Source of the DNA: Blautia liquoris
GTDB taxonomy: Bacteria; Bacillota; Clostridia; Lachnospirales; Lachnospiraceae
Length of the DNA: 64,000 nt
Assembly: GCF_015159595.1 (NCBI RefSeq)
Contig: NZ_CP063304.1
Location: forward strand, 2,852,001-2,916,000
Reading direction: 5' to 3'
Within the stretch, counting starts at the first letter, position 1; each line of letters begins with the position of its first letter. The translations under genes were made by a program, and so were the position numbers. Of the stretch, positions 19,252 through 28,039 are shown in pieces. Below the pieces are notes generated by a model. The model saw only the letters and a program-made list of their open reading frames with translations. It did no database searches and was not told where the DNA came from.

Positions 19252-20997
19252 TTATTTTCGCCCAATTATTTTTTTCAATTTATACACGCCCTCGTCTCCA
19301 AGAACACTTTTTACTTTTGATTTTAATACTCCATTCATGCTGGTATTCTGAAGCGAATAATAATTAAACGCTTCTTTGTCATCATCTATGCCACTCGTAA
19401 ATACTTCAAGAACGCACTTCTTGTTGTCATTCACAAATGTAGGCATTACCTCTGCCAATTCACTCTTACTTGTCGCTGTATAGTAATGGAATCCATTATC
19501 TTCAATCCAACCTTTTGGTGACACATGATGCCCCGCAGTGATATAGCGGCGTACATCACCATGATTTCGATAGCTCCGACGCATCTCAATTCCCTCGTAA
19601 TTATTAATTAGGAGGATATGTACATTGTCGCCCACATGACGAATCCAGATCGAGTTCATGTCATACAGGAAACTGAGGTCACCGGTTACATGGTACGCAG
19701 GCCCCATTGCTACCGATGCTTGCCCCATAAAGGTAGACATACAGCCATCAATACCGTAAGCGCCGACATTCGCATAAACTTCCACATTTTCAGCCAAGGG
19801 GAACGTCTCAACGATACGGATAGCATTTAGGATGCTCATATTTACTATTGCCCCTGAAGGCACAAGCTTGCAGAACTCTCGAATGACATAGATATTGGAA
19901 AACACATCGAGTTCTGGTCTGGATGTAGTATACTGGTTAACCGCTGTGGACACTTCAGCCTGATATTCGCCGGATCCAACCCAATCTGCATGCACATGCG
20001 ATATAAAATAATCAAAGAATGTTTCAAGCGGACATTCAAATATATCTGTCAGATGCCTTGTTGGATCTTCAATATCACCATCCTCGTTGACCAGCCAGTG
20101 CTTCACCTTAGACTTTCGAAGTTTCTCAAAGTACATCATCTGCGTTGGACCACCGATACTAATCAGAATATCTGGTTCATGCCCTACAAGACAGTTGCAA
20201 ATATCTGTCCCAGCTGTGATAGGGATCATCTCCGACATATTCAGGTTCGACATATGCTGTCCTACTAAAGCACAGTTGTAAATGTTAAGAAAGCGGCGAA
20301 GCTTTTCCTGCATATCAGAAGTCCAAGGGGCATGTGCGCCGCACATCACCATGATTTTTCCAGTAGTATGCAGCAAATCAGCTAATCGGCTTTCATGTTC
20401 GGAATATGGACTACGAAGGCTGTTGCGATAAATTCTCTTAACAAGAGGTAACTTGCTCTCTGTGAAATATTCCAAATTATAATATGCTGGCATGTTAATC
20501 TGGACAGGTCCACCTTCATGATGAGATAATTCCATCAAAGCTTCATTTACAAGCCTTTCACAATACCAGAATTCATCATCATCATGAATCTCCAATGGCA
20601 GATCTACGCTTACACGGCACATCTTTCCATACATACCAACCTGTTCAATCTGCTGCTTTTCAAGTTGTCCTCTAGTATAAGGACTTCTATCTGAAGTCAA
20701 TACAACAAGTGGAATATGAGAATAATATGCTTCCGTCACAGCACTAAAATAATTACATGCCGCCGTAGAGGAGGTACAGGAAATCACAACTGGTTCTCTA
20801 AGCTGACGGGCTATTCCGAGAGCAAAAAATGCAGCACTTCTCTCATCGACAACCGAATAGCATTTGAAGTAATCGTCTTCTTCTAGAGAGTGAACAAAGG
20901 GGCCGTTTCGTGTCCCTGGAGAAATAACAATATGCTTAATACCATACTCCTTCAAAAGAGCTATAACAATCTGCGTGTTTTTCAATACTGTGTACAT
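19252..20997 (-). CDS. MenD-like thiamine-diphosphate enzyme in capsule locus
   Basis: 581 residues with the three-domain layout of MenD (SEPHCHC synthase). Near the N-terminus are SPGTR (Arg30; MenD has SPGSR) and the cofactor-activating Glu52 in DERSAAFFALGIA, then TSDRSP..RGQLEKQQIEQ. Around 440-470 the ThDP motif reads GDLSFLYDMN...LLINN. Two places deviate from MenD. The substrate-binding NRGxxGIDG is NVGAYGIDG (Arg to Val), and NNNGG after the ThDP motif is NNYEG. No other menaquinone gene is nearby; neighbours are wzx, an FrhB-like fragment and a pyruvyl transferase. I infer a C-C-bond-forming step on a glycan precursor instead of menaquinone synthesis. GGAGG precedes the ATG. Confidence 0.82.
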   Translation of the reverse strand: MYTVLKNTQIVIALLKEYGIKHIVISPGTRNGPFVHSLEEDDYFKCYSVVDERSAAFFALGIARQLREPVVISCTSSTAACNYFSAVTEAYYSHIPLVVLTSDRSPYTRGQLEKQQIEQVGMYGKMCRVSVDLPLEIHDDDEFWYCERLVNEALMELSHHEGGPVQINMPAYYNLEYFTESKLPLVKRIYRNSLRSPYSEHESRLADLLHTTGKIMVMCGAHAPWTSDMQEKLRRFLNIYNCALVGQHMSNLNMSEMIPITAGTDICNCLVGHEPDILISIGGPTQMMYFEKLRKSKVKHWLVNEDGDIEDPTRHLTDIFECPLETFFDYFISHVHADWVGSGEYQAEVSTAVNQYTTSRPELDVFSNIYVIREFCKLVPSGAIVNMSILNAIRIVETFPLAENVEVYANVGAYGIDGCMSTFMGQASVAMGPAYHVTGDLSFLYDMNSIWIRHVGDNVHILLINNYEGIEMRRSYRNHGDVRRYITAGHHVSPKGWIEDNGFHYYTATSKSELAEVMPTFVNDNKKCVLEVFTSGIDDDKEAFNYYSLQNTSMNGVLKSKVKSVLGDEGVYKLKKIIGRK

Positions 20998-21045
20998 GGT
21001 TATAATCCTCCATATTTTTGCGATACTTTGCGCTTTTTCGGCTTT

Positions 21046-21624
21046 TCAACAGGTGCTTTTATGACCGTGGAAAAGGCTGAGTGTGAGCTTTTCCGGGAAG
21101 TTCACGTTGATCTTCCATCGTTCCAGAGCAGAATACAACCCGGCAACCTGACAGGCAGTCCCGCTAAATAATACATATCTATTTTGCTTAAGCATCTCCT
21201 GCTGGTACACTTTTTTTGTATCGCTTTGGTAATACTTGCTTAGTCGAAGTTTATTAAGACCGTCTTCGTCATCAATCATAATATGACAAACTTCCTGCGT
21301 ATCTGTTTTTTTTGCCGCGCCAAACACAACTCCTTTACGAGACAAAACATAATCCGCTATTGCTGTAAAGGCACCGCCAGATGAGCTTTTCTGAAGAACG
21401 CTGTCATACTTGTGCCAAGCCATATAAAAGGTAGCTTCAGATGCTTGCGTATCCTTGTTTACCGGACAACTTTTTTGGCAAAGGCCACACTTAACACAAC
21501 AGGACTCATCAATAACAGGATAAGGGAAGCCTTCACCATCTGCCTTCATTGTAATAGCATTTTTACTGCATACATTCACACAGGTTCCGCAAGCTGTACA
21601 TAATGTATGATTACAGATTTCCAT
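21046..21624 (-). pseudogene. FrhB-like ferredoxin protein, truncated
   Basis: Two 4Fe-4S motifs, CTACGTCVNVC..NAI and CVKCGLCQKSCP, occupy residues 1-55. They are followed by the F420-hydrogenase beta-subunit N-domain (SSSGGAFTAIADYVL...GTACQVAGLYSAL). Relatives in polysaccharide loci are ~350-400 residues. Here recognisable sequence ends at ~residue 168 and the frame closes after 25 unrelated residues, so the C-terminal catalytic half is missing. It could retain electron-carrier function, but truncation by internal deletion is more likely. It lies between the pyruvyl transferase and the MenD-like gene. Confidence 0.7.
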
Positions 21625-21638
21625 AGTGAACCTCCAGT

Positions 21639-22748
21639 CTAACTTTCAAGTGCATTATTTAAGTATTTCAAACTCTCTTTTTTCAATTCATTCAATTTTT
21701 GCTCAACTTCACAATAATCTATATCTAATACAATATCACAATCCGAAATACTATTACTAATTCTATTATTAAGTCCAAGACAATTCAACAATTCTGATTT
21801 TCTATAGTCTGTATCCCAGCCCTTACAAATAGAATAAAACTTTTTTTGGAATATAATTGAAAATGCAGAGCCATGAAACGAATCAGTAATAACCAATTGG
21901 GAAGATTTGATATAACCCAGGAATTCCTCAATACCTGCAGAAATAACATTAATATAGTTCTTGGAATTCAGGAAATAACAAAATGGAGTAATAGCATAAA
22001 TTGGCATCTGATATTTCACACTCAATTTCAAAAGATCTTTCCTCTGTCTGCTGACCTCTTTGAACCCACGTAACGTATAATATAAAATGAATTTTTCATT
22101 ATATCGAGGCAATTCTATCAAAGAATTGTAGTCATGAGCGTCTAGTAATAATGTTGGATCAAGCACGTAATTTATCTTCCTGCTTAAAAAATTGGATAAA
22201 GTTTCAGCCGCGCTATTCTCTCTGACTGCAATATGAGAATATTTACAAAGAGCACTTTTAATTCTAAACAAATCATCTCTATTCATACTTCCAATAGAGG
22301 TAGCATAAGAGATTTTCTTTTTATTCGTGAACACTAATAGGTATGGATTCATCCAGCGCCAATCTTCATGATACAATTCCGAAGAATACTTACTCCAAAT
22401 CTGATCTCCACCACTAATATAAATATCAAAAAGATTAGCAATTTGCTCCATATTATCGGGATCATCAATTAATTCGGTTAAATTAAGGTTTTTCCCTATA
22501 AAAGATTCGAATTTATTTTGTCTTATCCTTTTGTCCTTAAAAGCAGGAAATTGAATAGCATCAAGCAGAAATATTTTCAAACCATATTTGGTTCTTACTA
22601 TCGTATAAAAGTCTTTTTGTCCTTTAAAGCGATAATTAATAACGTGACATTTGCAGCCCAACCGCTCCAGCATTACCTGCGTAGCAAATGCTTGCAAAAC
22701 AGAACCATAGTTATACGCAGCATGATAAGTGATTAATCCAGCATTCAT
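21639..22748 (-). CDS. Polysaccharide pyruvyl transferase family protein
   Basis: About 369 residues. MNAGLITYHAAYNYGSVLQAFA is the family's N-terminal signature. FDIYISGGDQIWS, ISYATSIGS, HIAVRENSA and VITDSFHGSAFSIIF mark the two Rossmann-like halves, with the conserved His in DSFHG. The start at 22748 overlaps the wzy stop as ATGA. Members transfer pyruvate from PEP to sugar hydroxyls (ketal formation) or act in related decorations. Here it probably adds a negative charge to the capsule repeat unit. It is often paired with FrhB-like proteins, as here. Confidence 0.85.
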   Translation of the reverse strand: MNAGLITYHAAYNYGSVLQAFATQVMLERLGCKCHVINYRFKGQKDFYTIVRTKYGLKIFLLDAIQFPAFKDKRIRQNKFESFIGKNLNLTELIDDPDNMEQIANLFDIYISGGDQIWSKYSSELYHEDWRWMNPYLLVFTNKKKISYATSIGSMNRDDLFRIKSALCKYSHIAVRENSAAETLSNFLSRKINYVLDPTLLLDAHDYNSLIELPRYNEKFILYYTLRGFKEVSRQRKDLLKLSVKYQMPIYAITPFCYFLNSKNYINVISAGIEEFLGYIKSSQLVITDSFHGSAFSIIFQKKFYSICKGWDTDYRKSELLNCLGLNNRISNSISDCDIVLDIDYCEVEQKLNELKKESLKYLNNALES

Positions 22749-24049
22749 ACCTTTTTTCTCCTCCGCAGCCCAATTTTGGGAATCGTAACCGTATATAGCC
22801 ACCAAATCAATAAAGTAAAAATAGTTGAAAGAGTAAACCAATCAAAAAAAGAATTAGCAAAAAAGCTACGCCCAACCATCCAAAGCATATACGAATATAC
22901 CATTGTAGCAAACATTCCATTCTTAAATTTCTCGTGCTTAAGCCCATTGTACAAACTCTGGACAATAAAGCCCATAATAAAACTCAAAGCAATGACACCC
23001 ATAAAAGCTCCATCATGGTAAAAATCATAAAATGTAGTTGCCACATTTCCGACTCTTTTCCCATTCGGACTAGACCAAAAGATTCGATCGGTAGTATATA
23101 TGAACGGGTCAATTCCGAAATTTTCCCCGATTGCAGTATACAATGAATGAAAAGTTTCAGACAGAAAGATAGGATGTTTAAATCCGGCGCGCAATATGCT
23201 TGTATTTAAATTCAAAATCGGCGCGCCCAAATAAATAGAAAAATATTCGAGTGGCTCAAACAAATCACTATCACGTCCCATCATAGTGGCAATTGATTGA
23301 AATGATAAAGCTACCGCAATAAGTATTAAAAATAGCGTAAAATATACTTTCTTGCTCAACTTTTTTGACCTATTTTTTTTCAAAGCAAACAAAATATATA
23401 TAACCAGCGTTATGACAAGTGCAACCAATTCTCCTCTTTTTCCATTAGAAACCGACATAACAAGGGTAAGCACAAACAAGATAATATATCGTACTTCAAG
23501 CTTATGATTGATTATCCAGTTATTTACAAGAAAATATCCCCAAATGTAACCACCAAGGAGTAAAAATTTGGACGGCAAAGAAAGAAAGACAGGCAACTCC
23601 AATTCAGTGTCATCACCTAGGGCAGTCACATAAGAGCTGAATAGTCCTGTAATCGCTGAAGAGACTCCCCTGGAACGAATCACATACAGCATAGATATAC
23701 CAATAAATAGAATGTAAACGGCAATCATAAAGTTTAAAAAGCTGCGTGAAATTCGGAAATTCTCTTGATAGTTAACTAATGATAAACCTCCTACACTTAT
23801 GCGAATAAAACGAACATTTTTAGCTAGATATGATCCGATTATAAATGATAAGACACCTATAACTATAATCCACAACGTCACGCTCTGTATTGTGACATTC
23901 CAATAGTCAGACATGAGCATAAGGTCAAGAGATGAAATAACAAAAACAAAGCTAAACACAACTGCCGGTGCAAGCACATCCGCCTTGAATAAAAATATCG
24001 CCATCAAAAATTCAAAAATCAAGCAAACAACTAATACAGATAATATCAA
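22745..24049 (-). CDS. wzy: O-antigen/capsule polymerase (Wzy-like)
   Basis: About 434 residues, strongly hydrophobic with ~11-12 membrane helices and one larger extracytoplasmic loop around residues 290-330 (GFKHPIFLSETFHSLYTAIGENFG), the usual Wzy topology. Both possible starts are TTG; TTG at 24049 has GGAGG at 6-bp spacing and is preferred over TTG 24055, which abuts the GGAGG. NGKRGELVAL in the middle is shared with oligosaccharide repeat-unit polymerases. It would polymerise lipid-linked repeats outside the membrane. Confidence 0.8.
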   Translation of the reverse strand: MILSVLVVCLIFEFLMAIFLFKADVLAPAVVFSFVFVISSLDLMLMSDYWNVTIQSVTLWIIVIGVLSFIIGSYLAKNVRFIRISVGGLSLVNYQENFRISRSFLNFMIAVYILFIGISMLYVIRSRGVSSAITGLFSSYVTALGDDTELELPVFLSLPSKFLLLGGYIWGYFLVNNWIINHKLEVRYIILFVLTLVMSVSNGKRGELVALVITLVIYILFALKKNRSKKLSKKVYFTLFLILIAVALSFQSIATMMGRDSDLFEPLEYFSIYLGAPILNLNTSILRAGFKHPIFLSETFHSLYTAIGENFGIDPFIYTTDRIFWSSPNGKRVGNVATTFYDFYHDGAFMGVIALSFIMGFIVQSLYNGLKHEKFKNGMFATMVYSYMLWMVGRSFFANSFFDWFTLSTIFTLLIWWLYTVTIPKIGLRRRKKV

Positions 24050-24072
24050 AGTCAACCTCCGCCTTTTTGTTA

Positions 24073-24981
24073 TTATAATTTCATCCCGGGTAAATATTTC
24101 TGATTAATTCCACCTTCGCCCCTATGAGCGGCCTTAATGGCATCTACATACAACTCAAAATGTCGCTTGTTTATAGAACATAACCCTTTAAATAACATTG
24201 TTAAAGTTTTGGTAATGTAATACAATTTACATCCATGTTCTTTATACATCAATAAATCATTTCTGTATCCATAATAAGTTTTCCACGAAATCCCCTGGTA
24301 ATCCATTTGTTGTATTTTATGATTAACAATCATATCCGGATAGCAGATAATTTTCCCAACGCTCGATAGTCTCCAACTATGTTCAACATCATCTCTCCAA
24401 ATGAAATATTCCGGATGAATAAGTCCCACTTCTCGTAGAAATATTGCTTGCATAAAAACGCCAACATAAGAGAAATGGTTACACTCAAAGGAGGTCCATA
24501 AATACTCGGACTTTGGGACATGCATAATTTCCATTTTTAGTGGTCCCATTTTTCTAATACCACGATTACTTGTTGCGGGTTTTCCGCCAGTTTGAACCTG
24601 CGCACAAATTGCTGAAATTTGATCAATATCCGAAATCTCACAAATATGCGTCTCTGCTTTTTCAAATGCATCTAATGAAGGGACTGCATCATCATCAGAA
24701 ACCCATACCCAATCAGCTCCGATCTCAAGTGCTTTCTTAGTACCTGCATAGAAACCGCCACTTCCGCCTTCATTTTTCTCCATTGAAACCACAATGATTT
24801 CCATATCTGAGATATTGTGCGAAGCTACCCATTCTCTCAGAAATTCATCAGTTCCGTCTGTAGATGCGTTATTGACAACAATCAATTCATTAGGTCTCCG
24901 AGTTTGATTAAAGAATGCTTCCATGCATTCTTTCAGCAATTCAAGACGATTATAAGTAACAATTACTGCTGCTATATTCAT
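24073..24981 (-). CDS. GT2 glycosyltransferase, GlfT2/galactofuranosyl-like
   Basis: 302 residues, GT-A fold. It has AAVIVTYNRLELLKECMEAF at the N-terminus, NNASTDGT for the nucleotide, and the metal-binding DDDA in WVWVSDDDAVPS. The acceptor-side block FIWRDDVEHSWRLSSVGKIICYPD carries the WRDDxE..R motif typical of GlfT2-like galactofuranosyltransferases. Because glf is in the same operon, UDP-galactofuranose is the likely donor (inference). A GAGAGG site precedes the ATG. Confidence 0.83.
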   Translation of the reverse strand: MNIAAVIVTYNRLELLKECMEAFFNQTRRPNELIVVNNASTDGTDEFLREWVASHNISDMEIIVVSMEKNEGGSGGFYAGTKKALEIGADWVWVSDDDAVPSLDAFEKAETHICEISDIDQISAICAQVQTGGKPATSNRGIRKMGPLKMEIMHVPKSEYLWTSFECNHFSYVGVFMQAIFLREVGLIHPEYFIWRDDVEHSWRLSSVGKIICYPDMIVNHKIQQMDYQGISWKTYYGYRNDLLMYKEHGCKLYYITKTLTMLFKGLCSINKRHFELYVDAIKAAHRGEGGINQKYLPGMKL

Positions 24982-24995
24982 TAAACAATTCCTCT

Positions 24996-25991
24996 CTAAT
25001 CGACCACATTAAGTGCAAGCGTATCCAGTCTAATTGCAACGATAAATTCCCACAAGCGAACTTTCCTCTTTGCTAACTCAAAGTAATCAGGATTTTTCCT
25101 TAAGTTTAATAGTTTTATTAAAGACGGAGACTGATAAAAGTCAATCATCTTGTCGTATAGATCTTGTATTTTCTTAACTGATTCAGTATTTAACTGCTCT
25201 CCTGATTCACGAACAATATTAATGGCTTTTTCTCTAAACTTGAAATCCTCTATCCTTACATCTCTCGTCTTTTTCCTTATGCCTGTAACTACTCCATTAT
25301 TTGCTCCAATAGTATTGTTATTGTGTCTTCTATACCTTATCAGCGATTCATTCAAAAATCCGCATCTCTCATCGGCCGCTGCCAACAAGTTCAAGAACCA
25401 GTCATGAGGAAGTTCAAAATTATATGCTTTCAAGAATTTCTCTGCCAATAGCCTAGTAATTACCATTGCACACCCAGGGGAAATATTGTGTTTTGCAATG
25501 TACGCCAAGTCAAAGAACTCTAAATGTGCTGGGGCGTCCTTCAAATATAAGAAATCGCAATTGTAGTACCCGGGTTGGCAAATATGGTTTATTTTCTTAG
25601 AATCTCCATCAATTAACTCCACAGCGCAGCTCAATGAAACAATTTTCTCATTCCCTTCAAGTACACTTGTCATTTTTTCTAATTTATTCTCACACCATTC
25701 ATCATCTTGATCTGCTAGAAAGATAACATCTCCTGTAGTTTTGGAAATAGCATTGTAGAAATTTCTCTTATAACCTACATTCGATTCATTTACGTTTAAA
25801 TGCCACGTAACAAGTCTATGGTCTTCTATGAATTTTTTTATAATTTCTGCTGTTTGATCATTTGAAGAATCATCGCAGATAATCACTTCATCTGGCACTC
25901 TAGTTTGATACAAAATAGTGTCCAGTTGCTTCTCTATATAATGTTCGCCATTGTATGTTGCCATCGCAATAGAAATTTTCTTGTTTATCAT
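24996..25991 (-). CDS. GT2 glycosyltransferase
   Basis: About 331 residues. KISIAMATYNGEHYIEKQLDTILYQTRVPDEVIICDD and VIFLADQDDEW (metal-binding DQDDxW) place it with rhamnosyltransferase-type GT2 enzymes. HDWF further on matches the family's acceptor loop. The start at 25991 (MINKK) has GAGG nine bases upstream; an in-frame ATG at 26006 overlapping the previous gene is possible. It probably transfers a deoxyhexose in repeat-unit assembly; the donor cannot be read from sequence. Confidence 0.85.
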   Translation of the reverse strand: MINKKISIAMATYNGEHYIEKQLDTILYQTRVPDEVIICDDSSNDQTAEIIKKFIEDHRLVTWHLNVNESNVGYKRNFYNAISKTTGDVIFLADQDDEWCENKLEKMTSVLEGNEKIVSLSCAVELIDGDSKKINHICQPGYYNCDFLYLKDAPAHLEFFDLAYIAKHNISPGCAMVITRLLAEKFLKAYNFELPHDWFLNLLAAADERCGFLNESLIRYRRHNNNTIGANNGVVTGIRKKTRDVRIEDFKFREKAINIVRESGEQLNTESVKKIQDLYDKMIDFYQSPSLIKLLNLRKNPDYFELAKRKVRLWEFIVAIRLDTLALNVVD

Positions 25992-26002
25992 ATTTACATA
26001 CC

Positions 26003-26863
26003 TCATCCATCTAAACTTGAATGAATCATGTCTTGCTTTTTAGCCAATTTTGCTCCTTCTTTTGAACCCGCTTGCATCTCTTTTATGTACTCTTTTTTGT
26101 TTTCAAAGAAAAAAAGAACCTTAAACCATTTCCAACAGTACCGTACAAAATCCGGAAACTGTCTATACCTTCGAATCAACCAAACCAAACTTCTCGCCTG
26201 CATCCTGTATCGCTGCGGAGACGAAACGCCATATTTTAGAATCACTTTTCCAAATATCACCACTTCTTTAGTTGCAGCCGGATAGTGTCTAAGAAGTGCA
26301 TTCCCACATTCGATTACCTTGTATCCAGCTTTTCTTGCTTTGTAACAGTAATCAATATCCAATCCGTCTACAAAGAGTTCTTCCATGAAGCCGCCCAAAG
26401 CTTCAAATATAGAAATGTTATATAAACATCCTGACGTCATGGCCCATTTTAATTCCTTTTCCCCCTGATACTGCTTGGCTTTCGATCTATCATGAATATG
26501 AACCGGTGCTAATACTGCGACATTACTGTTAATGTCTTTTAGTTTCTTCCTATAAACGCTAATTATATTTGTAACAAAGCTACTGTCAGCGTCCATCAAT
26601 AATGCCCAATCACATCCTGATTTTCGCGAATGACTCATTCCAAAATTAAGAGCTTTACATAGACCAACATTTTCAGGGAAATGGAAATACCGTATTTTTT
26701 CGCAATCGTTATATTTATCAATTATTGTCCGTTCAACGGATGCCTTATTATTTTTCTTAGAATTATCTATTACATATACGATATCCACATCTCCATAATA
26801 GTCACATATATACATATATTCTTCTATTTTAGGTTCGTATAAAACAACAATTGAACTTATCAT
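26003..26863 (-). CDS. GT2 glycosyltransferase (rhamnosyltransferase-like)
   Basis: 286 residues. SSIVVLYEPKIEEYMYICDYYGDVDIVYVIDNS and ENVGLCKALNFGM resemble dTDP-rhamnose transferases of the WbbL/RfbF type. DADS in LLMDADSSF is the DxD-like motif, and FVDGLDIDYCYKARKAGYKV is the catalytic-base region (D.DYC.R). It is one of three consecutive GT2 genes on the minus strand, with a GGAGAG ribosome binding site. Donor sugar uncertain; no rml genes are in the window. Confidence 0.83.
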   Translation of the reverse strand: MISSIVVLYEPKIEEYMYICDYYGDVDIVYVIDNSKKNNKASVERTIIDKYNDCEKIRYFHFPENVGLCKALNFGMSHSRKSGCDWALLMDADSSFVTNIISVYRKKLKDINSNVAVLAPVHIHDRSKAKQYQGEKELKWAMTSGCLYNISIFEALGGFMEELFVDGLDIDYCYKARKAGYKVIECGNALLRHYPAATKEVVIFGKVILKYGVSSPQRYRMQARSLVWLIRRYRQFPDFVRYCWKWFKVLFFFENKKEYIKEMQAGSKEGAKLAKKQDMIHSSLDG

Positions 26864-26881
26864 CTGTTCTTCTCTCCGGAT

Positions 26882-28039
26882 CTATTTATAAATATTTTCA
26901 TATAATTTTTCAACTTCAATAGCAACACGTTTTGCGTCATATTTCTCATGTACAGTGATGCGACCTTTGCTGATCAATTTTCTCCTCACCACACTATCTT
27001 CATAAAGTCTAACAATGGCCCTATATACTCCATTAACATCATCGGCGTCGACGAGCAGTCCATTCTTGCCCTCCACTATAATCTCCGGAATAGCATCCAC
27101 CCTACTAGCCACAACAGGTTTCCCTGCCAACATGTATTCTGGAATTGCCATGCCAAAGCCTTCCCATCGGGAAAGAAGCAGGGCGACATCAAATAAATCC
27201 ACATAATCCAGAGCATTCTCCACCCAACCAGTGATAAGGATATTTATCCCGTGCTCTTTAGCATAGCTCTCAATCTTCTCACGGTCGGAACCATCACCGA
27301 CAATCACAAAATACGCTTCTGGAATTTTCTCTTTTATCTGCTTCGCTGCCTTTATGAACACATCGGGAGCCTTCTGCTCACTGATACGCCCTACCATGCC
27401 GACGACAAATGAATTTTCAGGAATATTGCAACTTTCACGGGTCACGGTGCTCAATCCAACAATCCTTCTCTGCTCGTAATCTTCAATATCAACGCCATTG
27501 ACAATTACCTGCAGTTTATCTTCCTTGCAGATTTTCCTGGCCAGCGCAGATTCTTTCTCAGCTTTTGAGATGCAGATAATCTTGTCACAAAACGGAGCTG
27601 CCATTTTCTCGATGGCTGTGTACATCATTTGCTTTTTCTTTCCACACCGCATATTGAAAGCCCAGCCGTGCGGATTGTAGATGCATCTGATCTTCTCTCC
27701 TTTTTTCTTCATTCCAATATTCGCCACCCTCGCGATAGCTCCAGCTTTGCTGGAATGCGCGTAGACAATATCGGGATCATAGTTCTTGATGAGCTTCCTT
27801 ACGGCTCTCATCGCACTAACGTCGGCTTTGCCGATTGATCTTTGCATATCAACATATTCAAAAGCATCAGCAAATCCGTTGTAGTCTTCTTTCTTAAAAT
27901 CATGGGAACAGACCAGAATGTTTTCAAACCTGTCATGATCCATGTACTTAAAAAGCATCCTTATGTATCTGTCCACGCCACCTGCAGCCTGGGCGACGTG
28001 AAGAATACGGATTTTTCCATCCTGATTTACATCCTTCAT
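26882..28039 (-). CDS. GT4 glycosyltransferase
   Basis: About 386 residues, GT-B fold. The N-domain (IRILHVAQAAGGVDRYIRMLFKYM, DIVYAHSSKAGAIARVANI, CIYNPHGWAF) and the C-domain (VVGMVGRISEQKAPDVFIKA, and RWEGFGMAIPEYMLAGKPVVASRVDAIPEIIV with the EX7E motif) are complete. ATG 28039 overlaps the TGA of the preceding gene. The nucleotide-sugar donor cannot be deduced. It has a second GT4 directly upstream with similar N-domain motifs, suggesting an old duplication. Confidence 0.87.
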   Translation of the reverse strand: MKDVNQDGKIRILHVAQAAGGVDRYIRMLFKYMDHDRFENILVCSHDFKKEDYNGFADAFEYVDMQRSIGKADVSAMRAVRKLIKNYDPDIVYAHSSKAGAIARVANIGMKKKGEKIRCIYNPHGWAFNMRCGKKKQMMYTAIEKMAAPFCDKIICISKAEKESALARKICKEDKLQVIVNGVDIEDYEQRRIVGLSTVTRESCNIPENSFVVGMVGRISEQKAPDVFIKAAKQIKEKIPEAYFVIVGDGSDREKIESYAKEHGINILITGWVENALDYVDLFDVALLLSRWEGFGMAIPEYMLAGKPVVASRVDAIPEIIVEGKNGLLVDADDVNGVYRAIVRLYEDSVVRRKLISKGRITVHEKYDAKRVAIEVEKLYENIYK

